A DNA stretch of 64,000 nucleotides from Marinilactibacillus sp036039175 (GCF_036039175.1 NZ_JAYXKP010000003.1:62001-126000); one strand, 5' to 3'. Counted from the first letter of the stretch, positions 16,633 to 25,832 are shown. Numbers and translations: made by a program. Notes: generated by a model not told the origin, from the sequence alone.

Positions 16633-17289
16633 TTACAGTTGATTCAACGCTTCTTCAATACTTTGATCTCCTGTTGTTACGTCAAATGATTGACGATACG
16701 TGCGTTCGTGATCTAATGATTGAGCAATCAGATCCGCCACATCTTTTCTTGGAATCGTTACTGGATCCGTAAATTCGTTCATAGCTCTAGTTAACGAAAC
16801 TTTACCAATTGCAGGTTCATTTTCAAGCATACCTGGACGAACAATTGTATAGTTCAAGTCACTGTTTAATAAAAATTTGTCTGCATAATGCTTAGCAGCA
16901 TAATAAGGTTTCATATCTTCATTCCAGTTATCTCTAACATCTGCCTGGAAAGCACTAATCATGATGAACCGTTTGATATTCATATCTTCTGCAGCTTCCA
17001 TCACTTTCACTGCCCCGTCTAAATCAATCATAACGGTTTTATCTATACCGGTGCTTCCGCCAGATCCAGCTGCGAATACAATAGCGTCAATATTGTCCAT
17101 TTGTTTCTTGATATCTTGTACTGAACTCTCCAAGTTACCCAGACGTGCTTCGATTCCTTTTTCTTTGAATTTATCTACTTGTTCTTGTTTTCTAACGAAT
17201 GCAATCGGTGTATGGTTTCCCTCTTCTTTTAACTGTTCAACGAGGTGCGTTCCAATCTGTCCGTTTGCTCCAACAACTAATACTTGCAT
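16633..17289 (-). CDS. NAD(P)-binding atypical SDR (NmrA/YhfK-like)
   Basis: 218-aa Rossmann-fold protein. The NAD(P) motif VLVVGANGQIG is at residues 3-13; AAGSGG and a YYAAKHYAD segment (Tyr/Lys pair of the SDR active site) follow, and VRPGML completes the atypical-SDR pattern. Homologues are reductases, NADP sensors or flavin-reductase-like proteins; the role here is unknown. Start at 17289, where MQVLVVG begins with AAGGAG 9 bases upstream. It lies 65 bases after the flavoprotein gene on the same strand and could be read through from the Fur-controlled promoter, which is inference. Confidence 0.85.
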   Translation of the reverse strand: MQVLVVGANGQIGTHLVEQLKEEGNHTPIAFVRKQEQVDKFKEKGIEARLGNLESSVQDIKKQMDNIDAIVFAAGSGGSTGIDKTVMIDLDGAVKVMEAAEDMNIKRFIMISAFQADVRDNWNEDMKPYYAAKHYADKFLLNSDLNYTIVRPGMLENEPAIGKVSLTRAMNEFTDPVTIPRKDVADLIAQSLDHERTYRQSFDVTTGDQSIEEALNQL

Positions 17290-17354
17290 CAATGATCGCT
17301 CCTTCAATTTTTGTCTATACTTACTTTAACAAAGTTAGAAATAAAAACCAATGA

Positions 17355-18431
17355 TTACAACTTATCTCCGTATAAATGTGCGCGAAGTTTTTGATTTTTC
17401 TCATCAAAGCGTTTGTTGTGAGAAGAAACTTTTGCTTTTGGTTTTGCATCCGGATCTAGATTTAATTTTATATGGTTGACTGCATTCCCCGCATCATTGA
17501 AAGCTCCAGCAATCAGTCTAAGTTTACCGTCGAAGTCCATTGTATCCCCACAAGCATAGAGTCCTTCTATATTGGTAATTCCTTTAGAGTCACCTTTAAT
17601 TAAATATCCATTATCTACAAGCTCAAGATCTAATTTTTCATTATCGTGAAAGAAATTCGCTTGTCGATCAATCCCAATGTTTACGATGACTTCATCGACA
17701 GAAATCTGTTCTTCAATACCAGTCTGATTATGAAATAAAGTAACTGCGGCGACTTTTGTCTGTGTATGATCTGGAATAAGCTTTTTTATTTCTGTATGTG
17801 TTTTGATAGTGGTAGAAGACTTCTCCAGTTTGCTCAATTGTGCTTCGTGCGCTTTAAACTGATCGTTTCTATGAATCAAGGTCATCTCTTTTGCTAGAGG
17901 TTCAATCTCATTAGCCCAATCGATTGAAGAATTCCCTCCACCAATCATTAAGACTCGTTTTCCCTTGAAGTATTCTAGTTCTTTGATCTGATAATGTACG
18001 TTTGTACGTTCAAATTTTATGGCATCTTCTAATGGCAGTTTTTTAGGTTGTGCTATTCCAGTTCCCGTCGCCAGTATCACTTTACGACTAAGAAAGGTTT
18101 CCCCTGAAGAACCCGTTGCGACAAATAAATCATCTATTTTCTCTAATTTTACAATCTGTTCATTTAAGTACACTGTTGGATCGAACGTTTTCCCCTGTTC
18201 CACCAATTGATCAATCAACTCTCCACCACCAATTGGCGTAATACCGCCCACATCCCAGATCAGTTTCTGTGGATAAAAATTAATCTTCCCACCTAAGCGA
18301 TCTCTTAACTCTATAATTTGAACAGATAAATCACGCATCCCTGCATAAAATGCTGCGTAAAGTCCTGCTGATCCTCCGCCTATAATCGTAATATCTTTCA
18401 TTTCAGTTGATTGATTTGTTGTTTCCATCAT
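17355..18431 (-). CDS. Ferredoxin/flavodoxin-NADP reductase-like flavoprotein, copy 1
   Basis: About 358 aa, thioredoxin-reductase-like fold without the CxxC redox pair, as in YumC-type ferredoxin-NADP reductases and the staphylococcal siderophore/heme reductase IruO. FAD motif ITIIGGGSAGLYAAFYAG, NADPH motif RVLMIGGGNSSIDWA, and C-terminal ACGDTMDFDGKLRLIAGAFNDA are intact. A Fur box lies right upstream, so it is iron-regulated. With the siderophore importer beside it, reduction of imported ferric siderophore, directly or by a ferredoxin, is the likely job. Two adjacent ATGs (18431, 18428) follow AGGGGTGG. Closely related to copy 2 at 22478. Confidence 0.9.
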   Translation of the reverse strand: MMETTNQSTEMKDITIIGGGSAGLYAAFYAGMRDLSVQIIELRDRLGGKINFYPQKLIWDVGGITPIGGGELIDQLVEQGKTFDPTVYLNEQIVKLEKIDDLFVATGSSGETFLSRKVILATGTGIAQPKKLPLEDAIKFERTNVHYQIKELEYFKGKRVLMIGGGNSSIDWANEIEPLAKEMTLIHRNDQFKAHEAQLSKLEKSSTTIKTHTEIKKLIPDHTQTKVAAVTLFHNQTGIEEQISVDEVIVNIGIDRQANFFHDNEKLDLELVDNGYLIKGDSKGITNIEGLYACGDTMDFDGKLRLIAGAFNDAGNAVNHIKLNLDPDAKPKAKVSSHNKRFDEKNQKLRAHLYGDKL

Positions 18432-18451
18432 TCGCAACACCCACCCCTAAT

Positions 18452-18466
18452 TGATAATGATTCTCA
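18452..18466 (-). promoter_or_regulatory. Fur box of flavoprotein copy 1
   Basis: TGATAATGATTCTCA matches the 7-1-7 Fur consensus TGATAATNATTATCA at all but one position. It is 21 bases upstream of the start codon. Iron-dependent repression is expected. Confidence 0.82.
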
Positions 18467-18516
18467 ATATCAATTATAGAGGTCTTCTTCTTTGTCCACA
18501 AGTTATATCCATATAG

Positions 18517-18586
18517 AAAAAAACAGACCTCTTAAAGGTTGCTTCCGATCTTTAACATCAGAGCATTCCTTAAGGGGACTGTTTTT
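18517..18586 (-). terminator. Terminator of the siderophore uptake operon
   Basis: On the minus strand AAAAACAG and CCTTAAGG elements pair with CCTTTAAG and CTGTTTTT across a long loop, ending in seven T. It overlaps the ATPase stop codon. Confidence 0.7.
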
Positions 18587-19370
18587 AGTGACTTAATTGA
18601 TAACTCAATAGTGTTGGTTTCCCTGTGTGTGGATCTGTGACGATACTGGCTTCAATATCAAAAACTTCACGAAGCACTTCCGTTTTCATGACTTCTTCAG
18701 GCGAGCCTGTCTGAATAATTTTCCCTTTTCTGATTGCAATCAAATGATCTGCGAATCTAGCTGCGTGGTTCAAGTCATGCAAGACCATTACAATTGTCCG
18801 ATTGAGTGTTTGATTCAATGACTCCAGTACTTGAAGAACTTCCAGCTGATGAGCCATATCCAGATAAGTGGTTGGTTCATCCAACAGAAGGCAATCGGTA
18901 TCTTGCGCTAGTGCCATTGCAATCCAAACGCGTTGTTTTTGTCCACCTGAAAGAGAACTGACTGAACGATCCGCTTGATTTAAAAGCTGCGTCTGATCTA
19001 GTGCCCAATGGATCTTTTCCCAGTCATGTGCTTTTAATTGTCCAAATCCTTTTTGATAAGGCGCGCGGCCATAAGATACGAGTTCTTTAACTGTGATATC
19101 TTCTGGGGTCTGGGGCGCTTGTGTCAATATCGCAATCTCCTGAGCGATTGCTTTAGTGGATTCCTTGTGGATACTTTTCCCATCTATCATAGCTGTTCCA
19201 CTTGATGGTTTAAGGAGGCGAGCAACGGTCTTCAACAACGTGGACTTCCCGCAACCATTTGGCCCGATAATACAAGTAATTTTAGATTTAGGTATCGTAA
19301 CTGAAAGCTCTGAAATAATCTCTTGTTTACCGTACCCTACGGTCATTGCTTTTGTCCGGATTTCTGACAT
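18585..19370 (-). CDS. Ferric-siderophore ABC transporter ATPase (FecE/FhuC type)
   Basis: 261-aa ATPase energising iron-siderophore import at the membrane. Walker A GPNGCGKST at 36-44, Q-loop region near 84, signature LSGGQKQR at 140-147, and Walker B CLLLDEP at 160-166 are all present, with the H-loop in VMVLHDLNHA. Last gene of a five-gene operon that starts with flavoprotein copy 2 under a Fur box. 32 bases separate it from the binding-protein gene. Confidence 0.93.
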   Translation of the reverse strand: MSEIRTKAMTVGYGKQEIISELSVTIPKSKITCIIGPNGCGKSTLLKTVARLLKPSSGTAMIDGKSIHKESTKAIAQEIAILTQAPQTPEDITVKELVSYGRAPYQKGFGQLKAHDWEKIHWALDQTQLLNQADRSVSSLSGGQKQRVWIAMALAQDTDCLLLDEPTTYLDMAHQLEVLQVLESLNQTLNRTIVMVLHDLNHAARFADHLIAIRKGKIIQTGSPEEVMKTEVLREVFDIEASIVTDPHTGKPTLLSYQLSH

Positions 19371-19402
19371 GCTCTATCCTCCTCTCCTCTTCATATTGCT
19401 TT

Positions 19403-20350
19403 TTATTTTGTAATACTATCGACTACATTGTCTAGAACTTGTTCACTTGCAATCGGACCATAATAAAGCCAAGAAGTTTCTGGTCCATACTGATAAACTT
19501 GATCCTGTTGGACTGCTGGAATATTTTGCCATAGTCTATCTTCAAACAGTTCGGCTTCAGGTCCATCACTGTTTACAAAGAATAAATGATCTACATCCAT
19601 TTGCGCCAGTTCTTCAAGCGAAATCGCGGCCCAGTCAGCGTCGCTGGATAAATTGGATACAACTTCTGGAATTTCTAGACCAAGATCTCCATACATGACA
19701 GCGCCACTAGAACGCTCAGGATGCACAACAAACAAACTATTATTGACCATCCACACCGCAGCTGCTGATTCACTATCTGCAACAGCTGATAGCTCTTCTG
19801 CTTTCTCTTGTGCTTTTGCATCGTAAGTTTCTAGAACGGACTCTGCTTTGCCTTCCATTCCCAGTACTTCTCCAACTTCAGTCAATGTCTCGCGCCATTC
19901 AGTTGGGCTGGACTTCAATACATAAGTTGGTGCAATCTGTGCATACTGTTCATACATATCTTGCTCAACAGCATCACGTATAATCATCAAGTCAGGTTCA
20001 TACTCCAATACAGACTCGTAAGGTAAATCATGCGGAATCAACGGTACGCCAGATAAATCTTCTTGAAGATAATCCTGAATGCTTTCACCGTCGGAAACAG
20101 ACCACTGAGCTACGGGGGTTACATCCAAAGAAACAAGATAATCTTCAAGGTACGAGCCAAGAACCTTTTCAGGATTACTTGGAATCTCGACTTCGTTTCC
20201 TAATCCATCTATAAGTGTTTTCGGGCCTTCTGCAGCTTCTTCTGGTATTTCGGTTGTCTCTTCTTCTGGTGCTTCAACCTGACTGTTTCCGCATGCCGCT
20301 AACATAAAGCTGGCACTAAGCATGACACTCGTTGTCCATAAATGTTTCAT
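19403..20350 (-). CDS. Iron-siderophore-binding lipoprotein
   Basis: 315-aa class III solute-binding protein anchored outside the membrane. Lipobox LAAC with Cys20 ends a short signal peptide; an acidic linker follows, then the two-lobed FecB/FhuD-type domain (EIPSNPEKVLGSYLEDYLVSL, YEPDLMIIRD, WAAISLEELAQMDVDHLF). I start at ATG 20350 with GGAGGA upstream; an earlier in-frame ATG would place five residues before the signal peptide. The ligand is probably a hydroxamate or catecholate siderophore, but the residues do not decide it. Confidence 0.92.
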   Translation of the reverse strand: MKHLWTTSVMLSASFMLAACGNSQVEAPEEETTEIPEEAAEGPKTLIDGLGNEVEIPSNPEKVLGSYLEDYLVSLDVTPVAQWSVSDGESIQDYLQEDLSGVPLIPHDLPYESVLEYEPDLMIIRDAVEQDMYEQYAQIAPTYVLKSSPTEWRETLTEVGEVLGMEGKAESVLETYDAKAQEKAEELSAVADSESAAAVWMVNNSLFVVHPERSSGAVMYGDLGLEIPEVVSNLSSDADWAAISLEELAQMDVDHLFFVNSDGPEAELFEDRLWQNIPAVQQDQVYQYGPETSWLYYGPIASEQVLDNVVDSITK

Positions 20351-20367
20351 TTTAAATTCCTCCATTT

Positions 20368-21375
20368 TTATGCTTCTGTTGTGATTAAAAGATAGATAAA
20401 ATAAGGCGCTCCTAGAAAAGCTACAATCAATCCGACCGGCAATTCAGAAGGCGCAAAGAGATTTCTGGCAATCATATCGGAAATAAGTAAGATTAGGGCT
20501 CCTATGCAGGCCGCCGTTGGTACAAGTCGCTGGTGTTTGTTCCCAACCAGTTTTCTTGCAATGTGTGGCGCCCCTAAGCCAAGAAATGAAATCCCACCTG
20601 CTACCGATACACTTGCACCAGTAAGTGCAACAGCTATCGCAACCAACTTAATTCTTTCCCGTTCTGTATTTATACCAAGCCCTGTTGCCATTTCATCTCC
20701 TAGCTGTAGTAAATTCAAAGTTCTAGATTTATACAAACTTAAAGGAATCAAAATGAATACCCAAGGCAGTAAACTGATTACAGCTGACCAATGGGCGTTC
20801 CAGATCGATCCAGATAGCCAGACAGTGACCTGATTAAAGGCACTCTGGTTCATTCTCAACTGAAACAGCGTTAGTACAGCACCAAACCCAGCATTTACAC
20901 CGATTCCTACTAGAATCAACCGAATTGGAGTGACACCATTTTTCCAAGCAACGATATAAATACAACAAGCCGCTAATAGTCCGCCTAAAAACGCAGCAAA
21001 CGGTAGCGTCATCATTTGTCCTAACGGTGAAGTAGTTTCTCGGTTAGAAACATACGTCAAATAAAGAACAACAGACAACCCGGCTCCGGCATTGATACCA
21101 AGGATTCCTGGATCTGCTAGCTCGTTTTGAGTGATTCCTTGAAGCAAGGTCCCCGCGACGCCTAGTGCAGCTCCTGCCAAAATGGCGATAAAGAGGCGTG
21201 GCAGCCTGAATTCAAAAAGTAATAGTTCATTACGCCTACTCCCCTCTCCAAGAGCCGTTTCCACTAATTCGCTGGGTGAGATGGCCAAGTGCCCCGTAGC
21301 TAAACTAAGTATCCCCATCAGGATAATGATAAAGATCAGAGCTAGTATTAAGTAGTGAATATTTTTAAAGATCAT
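20368..21375 (-). CDS. Siderophore ABC transporter permease (FecCD family), second permease
   Basis: 335-aa integral membrane protein with about ten hydrophobic spans, of the FecCD/BtuC family. Hallmarks are LPRLFIAILAGAALGVAGTLLQ and, near the C-terminus, GGISFLGLGAPHIARKLVG, which contacts the ATPase. It pairs with the permease encoded upstream, 11 bases away. Its own ribosome site is weak; a GGAGG lies inside the end of the upstream gene, so coupled translation is likely. Confidence 0.92.
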   Translation of the reverse strand: MIFKNIHYLILALIFIIILMGILSLATGHLAISPSELVETALGEGSRRNELLLFEFRLPRLFIAILAGAALGVAGTLLQGITQNELADPGILGINAGAGLSVVLYLTYVSNRETTSPLGQMMTLPFAAFLGGLLAACCIYIVAWKNGVTPIRLILVGIGVNAGFGAVLTLFQLRMNQSAFNQVTVWLSGSIWNAHWSAVISLLPWVFILIPLSLYKSRTLNLLQLGDEMATGLGINTERERIKLVAIAVALTGASVSVAGGISFLGLGAPHIARKLVGNKHQRLVPTAACIGALILLISDMIARNLFAPSELPVGLIVAFLGAPYFIYLLITTEA

Positions 21376-21386
21376 TTTGTGTGTAT

Positions 21387-22448
21387 TCAGATGAGTCCAC
21401 CTCCTTCTCTTCTGGCCAAGAAAAGGAAGAATGGTACGCCAATCAACGCGGTCAAAGCGCCAACAGGTGTTTCATATGGTGGGTTAACCATACGTGCAGC
21501 AATATCTGCTGTCACTAGTAACCAGGCTCCAATAACTGCTGAGAAGGGTATCAACCAGCGGTAATCCATTCCTATCATTTTTTTAGTTATGTGTGGAATG
21601 ATTAATCCTATAAATCCAATTGTACCGGAGATGGATACAGCCGTCCCTGTTAGTAATAGAACAATCAAAATGCCGCAAACTCTGACGAGTCCGGTTCTTT
21701 GTCCAAGACCTTTCGCGACTTCATCCCCTAGACTCATCAGTGTCAAGGAACGAGATAGCAAACCAGCAGATACAAACCCGATTACAGCAATGATTAGTGC
21801 GAGACGCACACTACTCGCTGGTATCCCTGCTATATTTCCTGCATACCAAAAGCTGATATCACGGGTTACATTAAAGTACATTGCAAGCATCGTAGAGGCA
21901 GACTGCAACAATGCACTGACAGCAGCGCCAGCTAACGCCAATTTAACAGGTGTCAGTCCTCTTTTAGAAAATAAACCTACAGAGAAAACCATACTTGCTC
22001 CTATACCGGCACCGGTAAATGCCCATAAGATCAAACCGAATTGACTAGTGTGAGGAAAAAATGCTAAAGCAAGAGCCATCATAAAGCCCGCACCTGAACT
22101 AACACCCATTATTGAAGGCGAGGCTAAAGGATTACGGGTTAGCCCTTGCATAATAACCCCAGATATCGCAAGAAACGCACCAATCAAAGCAGCTGCCAGT
22201 ACTCTAGGAAATCTTAAATCATATAGAATCAAATGCTGCGTGTTTTGTACGTCAAAATGCATCAGCGATTCTCTGATCACTGTCCAGTTAATCTGTGCCG
22301 CTCCATAAGAGACAGAAAGAATCATCGTAACCAATAGTATCGCAAGACTGATCACAAAATACGTAGCAGCAGATCTAGATTGAAATCGTTTAAGAATTCG
22401 TTGTTTTGTTGCTTTCTTGTTCAATTGTCTTTTTCTAATTTGTTCCAT
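21387..22448 (-). CDS. Siderophore ABC transporter permease (FecCD family), first permease
   Basis: 353-aa polytopic permease. It has a basic cytoplasmic N-terminus of about 30 residues, then FecCD signatures LRFPRVLAAALIGAFLAISGVIMQ, NPLASPSIMGVSSGAG, and SGTIGFIGLIIPHITKKMIG. I start at ATG 22448 because AAAGGA is 6 bases upstream; the ATG two codons earlier touches the ribosome site. Forms a heterodimeric channel with the next gene's product. Confidence 0.92.
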   Translation of the reverse strand: MEQIRKRQLNKKATKQRILKRFQSRSAATYFVISLAILLVTMILSVSYGAAQINWTVIRESLMHFDVQNTQHLILYDLRFPRVLAAALIGAFLAISGVIMQGLTRNPLASPSIMGVSSGAGFMMALALAFFPHTSQFGLILWAFTGAGIGASMVFSVGLFSKRGLTPVKLALAGAAVSALLQSASTMLAMYFNVTRDISFWYAGNIAGIPASSVRLALIIAVIGFVSAGLLSRSLTLMSLGDEVAKGLGQRTGLVRVCGILIVLLLTGTAVSISGTIGFIGLIIPHITKKMIGMDYRWLIPFSAVIGAWLLVTADIAARMVNPPYETPVGALTALIGVPFFLFLARREGGGLI

Positions 22449-22477
22449 AGTCATTCCTTTTCTGTGATGTAGACAAT

Positions 22478-23518
22478 TTATAAATAGTAACGTTCTTTCT
22501 TTTCCTGATTTTTATCATTAAATTTATCATTATGAGAAGAGACTGGCGCTTTTTCTTCCGCCGTTGGATCCAAGGCAAGCTTGATCTGGTTAACGGCATT
22601 CGCAGCATCATTGTATGCACCAGCTATCAAACGAACTTTCCCCTCAAAATCTAATATATCACCAATGGCATAAACCCCTTCAACAGCCGTCTCAGCTCTG
22701 GAAGAACCCTCGATATAGTAATCATCTTTCAGATTGAACTTCAAAGCAGGATTATGATGAAAATTCAATTCATTGTCGAATCCAATATTTACAATCAGTT
22801 CATCCAACTCAATCAGTTCATCATGATCGGCTTGATTGTTTCTGACTCGTATAGATTGAATATATTGCCCCGAGGAGTCTGGAATCAATTCTTTGACCAG
22901 TGTATGTGTATGTATGATCGCATCAGAATTCCAAAGCTTTCTAGTATTGAATTCATGTGCTTTGAAGGTTTCACTTCTGTGAATCAGATGGACCTCCCCA
23001 GCTACCTCAAGCAAATCGTTTGCCCAGTCCACTGCTGAATTCCCTCCACCAACAATCACCACTTTTTTATCTTTGAAATGATTTAATCTGTATACATTGT
23101 GATGTAAATTAGCTTCTTCAAAATGACTAGCATACTGTAGAGGTAATCTTTTAGGATTGAACAATCCTCCACCTGTAGCAACAATGATTTGCTTACTTAG
23201 AAAAGTGTCTCCTGAATCACTAACTGTTTCAAACAAATGATCTTCTGTTTTTTCAAATGTGGTGATTTTTGTGTTTAACACAACTTCTGGGTCAAACGTC
23301 AGACCTTGTTCAACCATTTGATCAATAAGCTTAGCACCAGTAACTGCTGGTAACGCACCAACATCCCAGATCAACTTTTCAGGATAAAAATGTACTTTCC
23401 CACCAAGAGATTTTTGAGTATCGATAAGACGCACCGTTAAATCACGCATGCCTGCATAAAAAGCTGCGTATAATCCAGCTGGACCTCCGCCAATAATCGT
23501 TATGTCCTTAACAGTCAT
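22478..23518 (-). CDS. Ferredoxin/flavodoxin-NADP reductase-like flavoprotein, copy 2
   Basis: 346-aa paralogue of the flavoprotein at 17355, with the same architecture: FAD motif ITIIGGGPAGLYAAFYAG at the N-terminus, NADPH motif VVIVGGGNSAVDWA, and YAIGDILDFEGKVRLIAGAYNDA near the end. No CxxC redox-active pair, so not a thioredoxin reductase. It is the first gene of the siderophore import operon and directly follows a Fur box. This supports a role in reducing imported ferric siderophore. AAAGGAGCG precedes the ATG. Confidence 0.9.
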   Translation of the reverse strand: MTVKDITIIGGGPAGLYAAFYAGMRDLTVRLIDTQKSLGGKVHFYPEKLIWDVGALPAVTGAKLIDQMVEQGLTFDPEVVLNTKITTFEKTEDHLFETVSDSGDTFLSKQIIVATGGGLFNPKRLPLQYASHFEEANLHHNVYRLNHFKDKKVVIVGGGNSAVDWANDLLEVAGEVHLIHRSETFKAHEFNTRKLWNSDAIIHTHTLVKELIPDSSGQYIQSIRVRNNQADHDELIELDELIVNIGFDNELNFHHNPALKFNLKDDYYIEGSSRAETAVEGVYAIGDILDFEGKVRLIAGAYNDAANAVNQIKLALDPTAEEKAPVSSHNDKFNDKNQEKKERYYL

Positions 23519-23552
23519 GATTCAACGCTCCTTTTTCTAAATCAGTCTATAG

Positions 23553-23567
23553 TGAGAATGATTATCA
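23553..23567 (-). promoter_or_regulatory. Fur box of the siderophore operon
   Basis: TGAGAATGATTATCA differs from TGATAATNATTATCA at one base and is flanked by AG and CT that extend the symmetry. It lies 35 bases upstream of the first gene. Confidence 0.85.
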
Positions 23568-23754
23568 CTTGCAACTTAGTTATAGCATTCACAAGTTGTA
23601 GTGTCAAGATATACGTAAGGCTTTCACAACCTTATATCTCGATACATCTTTCTTTTTTTTAAAACTGCTTATATAATCTGTTGGAGAGCTGAAAAAAAGC
23701 ACCAGTCTTTTTTCTGAACCAATTGAACCTAAAACCATATAAAGAGGTGCTAAA

Positions 23755-24468
23755 ATGAAAAAAAGAGAATTCGTGATTCAGGATTTATTAAGCAAGATCT
23801 ATCAGGAACAATTCAAAGACGGGAAATTACCGAATCAGCGTACGATGGCCGAAACTTATCAAGTTTCAAGATACACGATACAAGAGGCCATCAAAACATT
23901 AGAAGAAATTGGAATCGTTCAGACGATTCAAGGATCAGGTATGTATGTGAAAAAGCAGTTTCAGATGAATCCATTGATCTTTAACACATTAACTAGAACG
24001 CCCTACGAAAGAATTACTTCACGTGTCATTTCACTCCAAAAGAAAAAATCCACTCCTGAAGAGGAGCAGATTTTTCAACTAACGGATTCTGAAGAAATTT
24101 GGACATTTGAACGGGTTAGAATTGTTGATTACAAAATCGAACAAATCGAGCGCTCTAAAATGCCGGCTTCAATGTTCCCTGATTTGACGGAAGAGATTAT
24201 TGAACAGTCGATTCAAGAATATGTCTTAAGCAAAAAATTTGCTATTTCCCATTACATTACCAGTTACAGTCCAGTGACTCTCTCCAAAAACCAATCTGAG
24301 TTACTGATGTGCAAACGCAATACCCCAGCTATGAAAATCGAGAACAGGTGCCTGCTGAACGATGGAAAAGTTTATGAGTACAGCGAGCTCACCGCAATCG
24401 ATTATACGTGTACTTATATTACGCCATTTGATAAAAAAGGGCATCAAGCTCGTAGAACAAACATCTGA
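23755..24468 (+). CDS. GntR-family transcriptional regulator (HutC/UTRA type)
   Basis: 237-aa regulator. The N-terminal winged helix has LPNQRTMAETYQVSRYTIQEAIKTLEEIGIV split over about 25-53 and a wing GSGMYV near 61-66. The rest (about 85-235) is a UTRA ligand-binding domain. Likely targets are the neighbouring dehydratase and PTS genes, with a sugar phosphate or uronate intermediate as effector; this is inference from position. AGAGG precedes the ATG. The stop codon is one base from that of the convergent dehydratase gene. Confidence 0.9.
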   Translation: MKKREFVIQDLLSKIYQEQFKDGKLPNQRTMAETYQVSRYTIQEAIKTLEEIGIVQTIQGSGMYVKKQFQMNPLIFNTLTRTPYERITSRVISLQKKKSTPEEEQIFQLTDSEEIWTFERVRIVDYKIEQIERSKMPASMFPDLTEEIIEQSIQEYVLSKKFAISHYITSYSPVTLSKNQSELLMCKRNTPAMKIENRCLLNDGKVYEYSELTAIDYTCTYITPFDKKGHQARRTNI

Positions 24469-24469
24469 T

Positions 24470-25669
24470 TTACGGTGTGAACAATGTCCCATCAGGTATA
24501 CGGCTTTGAGTCCATTCATGCGGACGGTAAACGACGGGGAATGACTCTGCTAGTTCCTCGTCAAATCCAACACCAATTCCTGGACGATCAATTGGATAGA
24601 AATACCCTTTAACCGGTTCTGGAGCATCTTTAAATAAAGCTTTTGTGTTTTCTTTTAATTCAATATTTTCTTGGATTGCTGCATTGTGTAAATGAATATT
24701 CAAGTGTGTATTCACTGCCAGTCCAATAGGAGAAATGTCAGATGGTGTGTGCCAAGCCACTCTAATTCCATATGCATCACATAAATGTGCAAGTTTAAGC
24801 GCTGGTGTGATCCCACCGATTTGCGAGATATGAACTCTCAAGTAATCCAACTGATGATTTTGAATAATGGATTTCCATTCCATTGGATTATTAAACAATT
24901 CACCAATTGCGATTGGTGTAGCTGTCTGACTTCTTACCTGACTTAACCAATCTGTCTGGTCGGGAGGTAAAATGTCTTCCAAGAAATAAAGGTTATACGG
25001 TTCAGATTTCTTAGCGAATTGAACAGCTTGGTTTGGGTGTAATCTTTCATGGACATCATGTAGCATTTGGAACGAATGTCCATACTTTTCATAAACTTCT
25101 TCGAACATCTTAAGGGTTGTATCCATATAGTCTTGCTGGTCAAAGTAACTACCTTCGATGGCTTGATCTGGTGCTTGAATACTTTCTGCTGTTCCGCCAT
25201 AAAATCCTAATTGACACCGAATATAACGGTAGCCTTCTGACATATACTGGTCGATTTGTTCTGTTAAATCTTCCATTGTATCTGCCACTGCGTGTGTATA
25301 TGCCGGAATTGCTGTTCTAGAGCGTCCTCCAAGTAATTGGTAAAGAGGCATATCAGCCAGTTTTCCTTTAATATCCCAAAGTGCCATATCCACTCCAGAG
25401 ATTGCATTATTTAAAACGGGTCCATTGCGCCAGTATGCATTCACATACATCAACTGCCAGATATCTTCAATTTCATTGGCATCTTTTCCTACTAGTAGAG
25501 GTTTCAAATAGTCGTCCACGATTGATTGAACGGCTTTTGGTCTAAATTGGAAAGTTGCGCATCCAAAACCAGAAACACCTTTGTCAGTTTCAACTTTTAC
25601 AATAACGAGATTGTGTCTGTCCGGTCTAATACCGTAACTTTTGATATCGGTAATAATAGTGGGTTTCAA
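24470..25669 (-). CDS. Enolase-superfamily sugar-acid dehydratase (ManD/RspA-like)
   Basis: About 399 aa, mandelate-racemase/D-mannonate dehydratase subgroup. The barrel has LHDVHERLHP (first metal ligand Asp), FLEDILPP (second, Glu), AIGELFNNP (third, Glu) and AWHTPSD (catalytic His), matching RspA/ManD layout. Family members dehydrate D-mannonate or D-gluconate to 2-keto-3-deoxygluconate, often slowly, and some have lost the activity. I start at TTG 25669 because AGGAGAGGAAG precedes it, and the promoter lies inside the longer open frame. Divergent from the PTS gene, convergent with the GntR regulator. Confidence 0.85.
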   Translation of the reverse strand: MKPTIITDIKSYGIRPDRHNLVIVKVETDKGVSGFGCATFQFRPKAVQSIVDDYLKPLLVGKDANEIEDIWQLMYVNAYWRNGPVLNNAISGVDMALWDIKGKLADMPLYQLLGGRSRTAIPAYTHAVADTMEDLTEQIDQYMSEGYRYIRCQLGFYGGTAESIQAPDQAIEGSYFDQQDYMDTTLKMFEEVYEKYGHSFQMLHDVHERLHPNQAVQFAKKSEPYNLYFLEDILPPDQTDWLSQVRSQTATPIAIGELFNNPMEWKSIIQNHQLDYLRVHISQIGGITPALKLAHLCDAYGIRVAWHTPSDISPIGLAVNTHLNIHLHNAAIQENIELKENTKALFKDAPEPVKGYFYPIDRPGIGVGFDEELAESFPVVYRPHEWTQSRIPDGTLFTP

Positions 25670-25708
25670 ATCACTACTTCCTCTCCTGCTAATCTTTGAT
25701 CTACTAGT

Positions 25709-25738
25709 ATTAGAACACGAAGGATAGAACGCTGTCAA
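25709..25738 (-). promoter_or_regulatory. Promoter of the ManD/RspA-like gene
   Basis: TTGACA (25738-25733) and TCTAAT (25714-25709) are 18 bases apart on the minus strand, giving a leader of roughly 35 bases to the TTG start. This argues against the longer N-terminus. Confidence 0.6.
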
Positions 25739-25794
25739 TTTGGACTGATAAACAGCCCATTACACCATTAATACCATTCCAATTGAAGCTCTGC

Positions 25795-25832
25795 TTCTTT
25801 AAAAACCTTAACGTATCAACGTTTTTAAAGAA
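25795..25832. repeat. 12-bp inverted repeat between divergent promoters
   Basis: TTCTTTAAAAAC (25795-25806) and its perfect complement (25821-25832) are 14 bases apart, with AACGT also repeated inverted inside. It lies between the dehydratase and PTS promoters and has no T tail, so it is more likely an operator or stem than a terminator. Confidence 0.55.

Noticed and set aside
25670..25738. 23-residue N-terminal extension of the ManD/RspA-like protein
   Set aside because: It covers the ribosome site and most of the promoter, and is Ser/Arg-rich, unlike the family.
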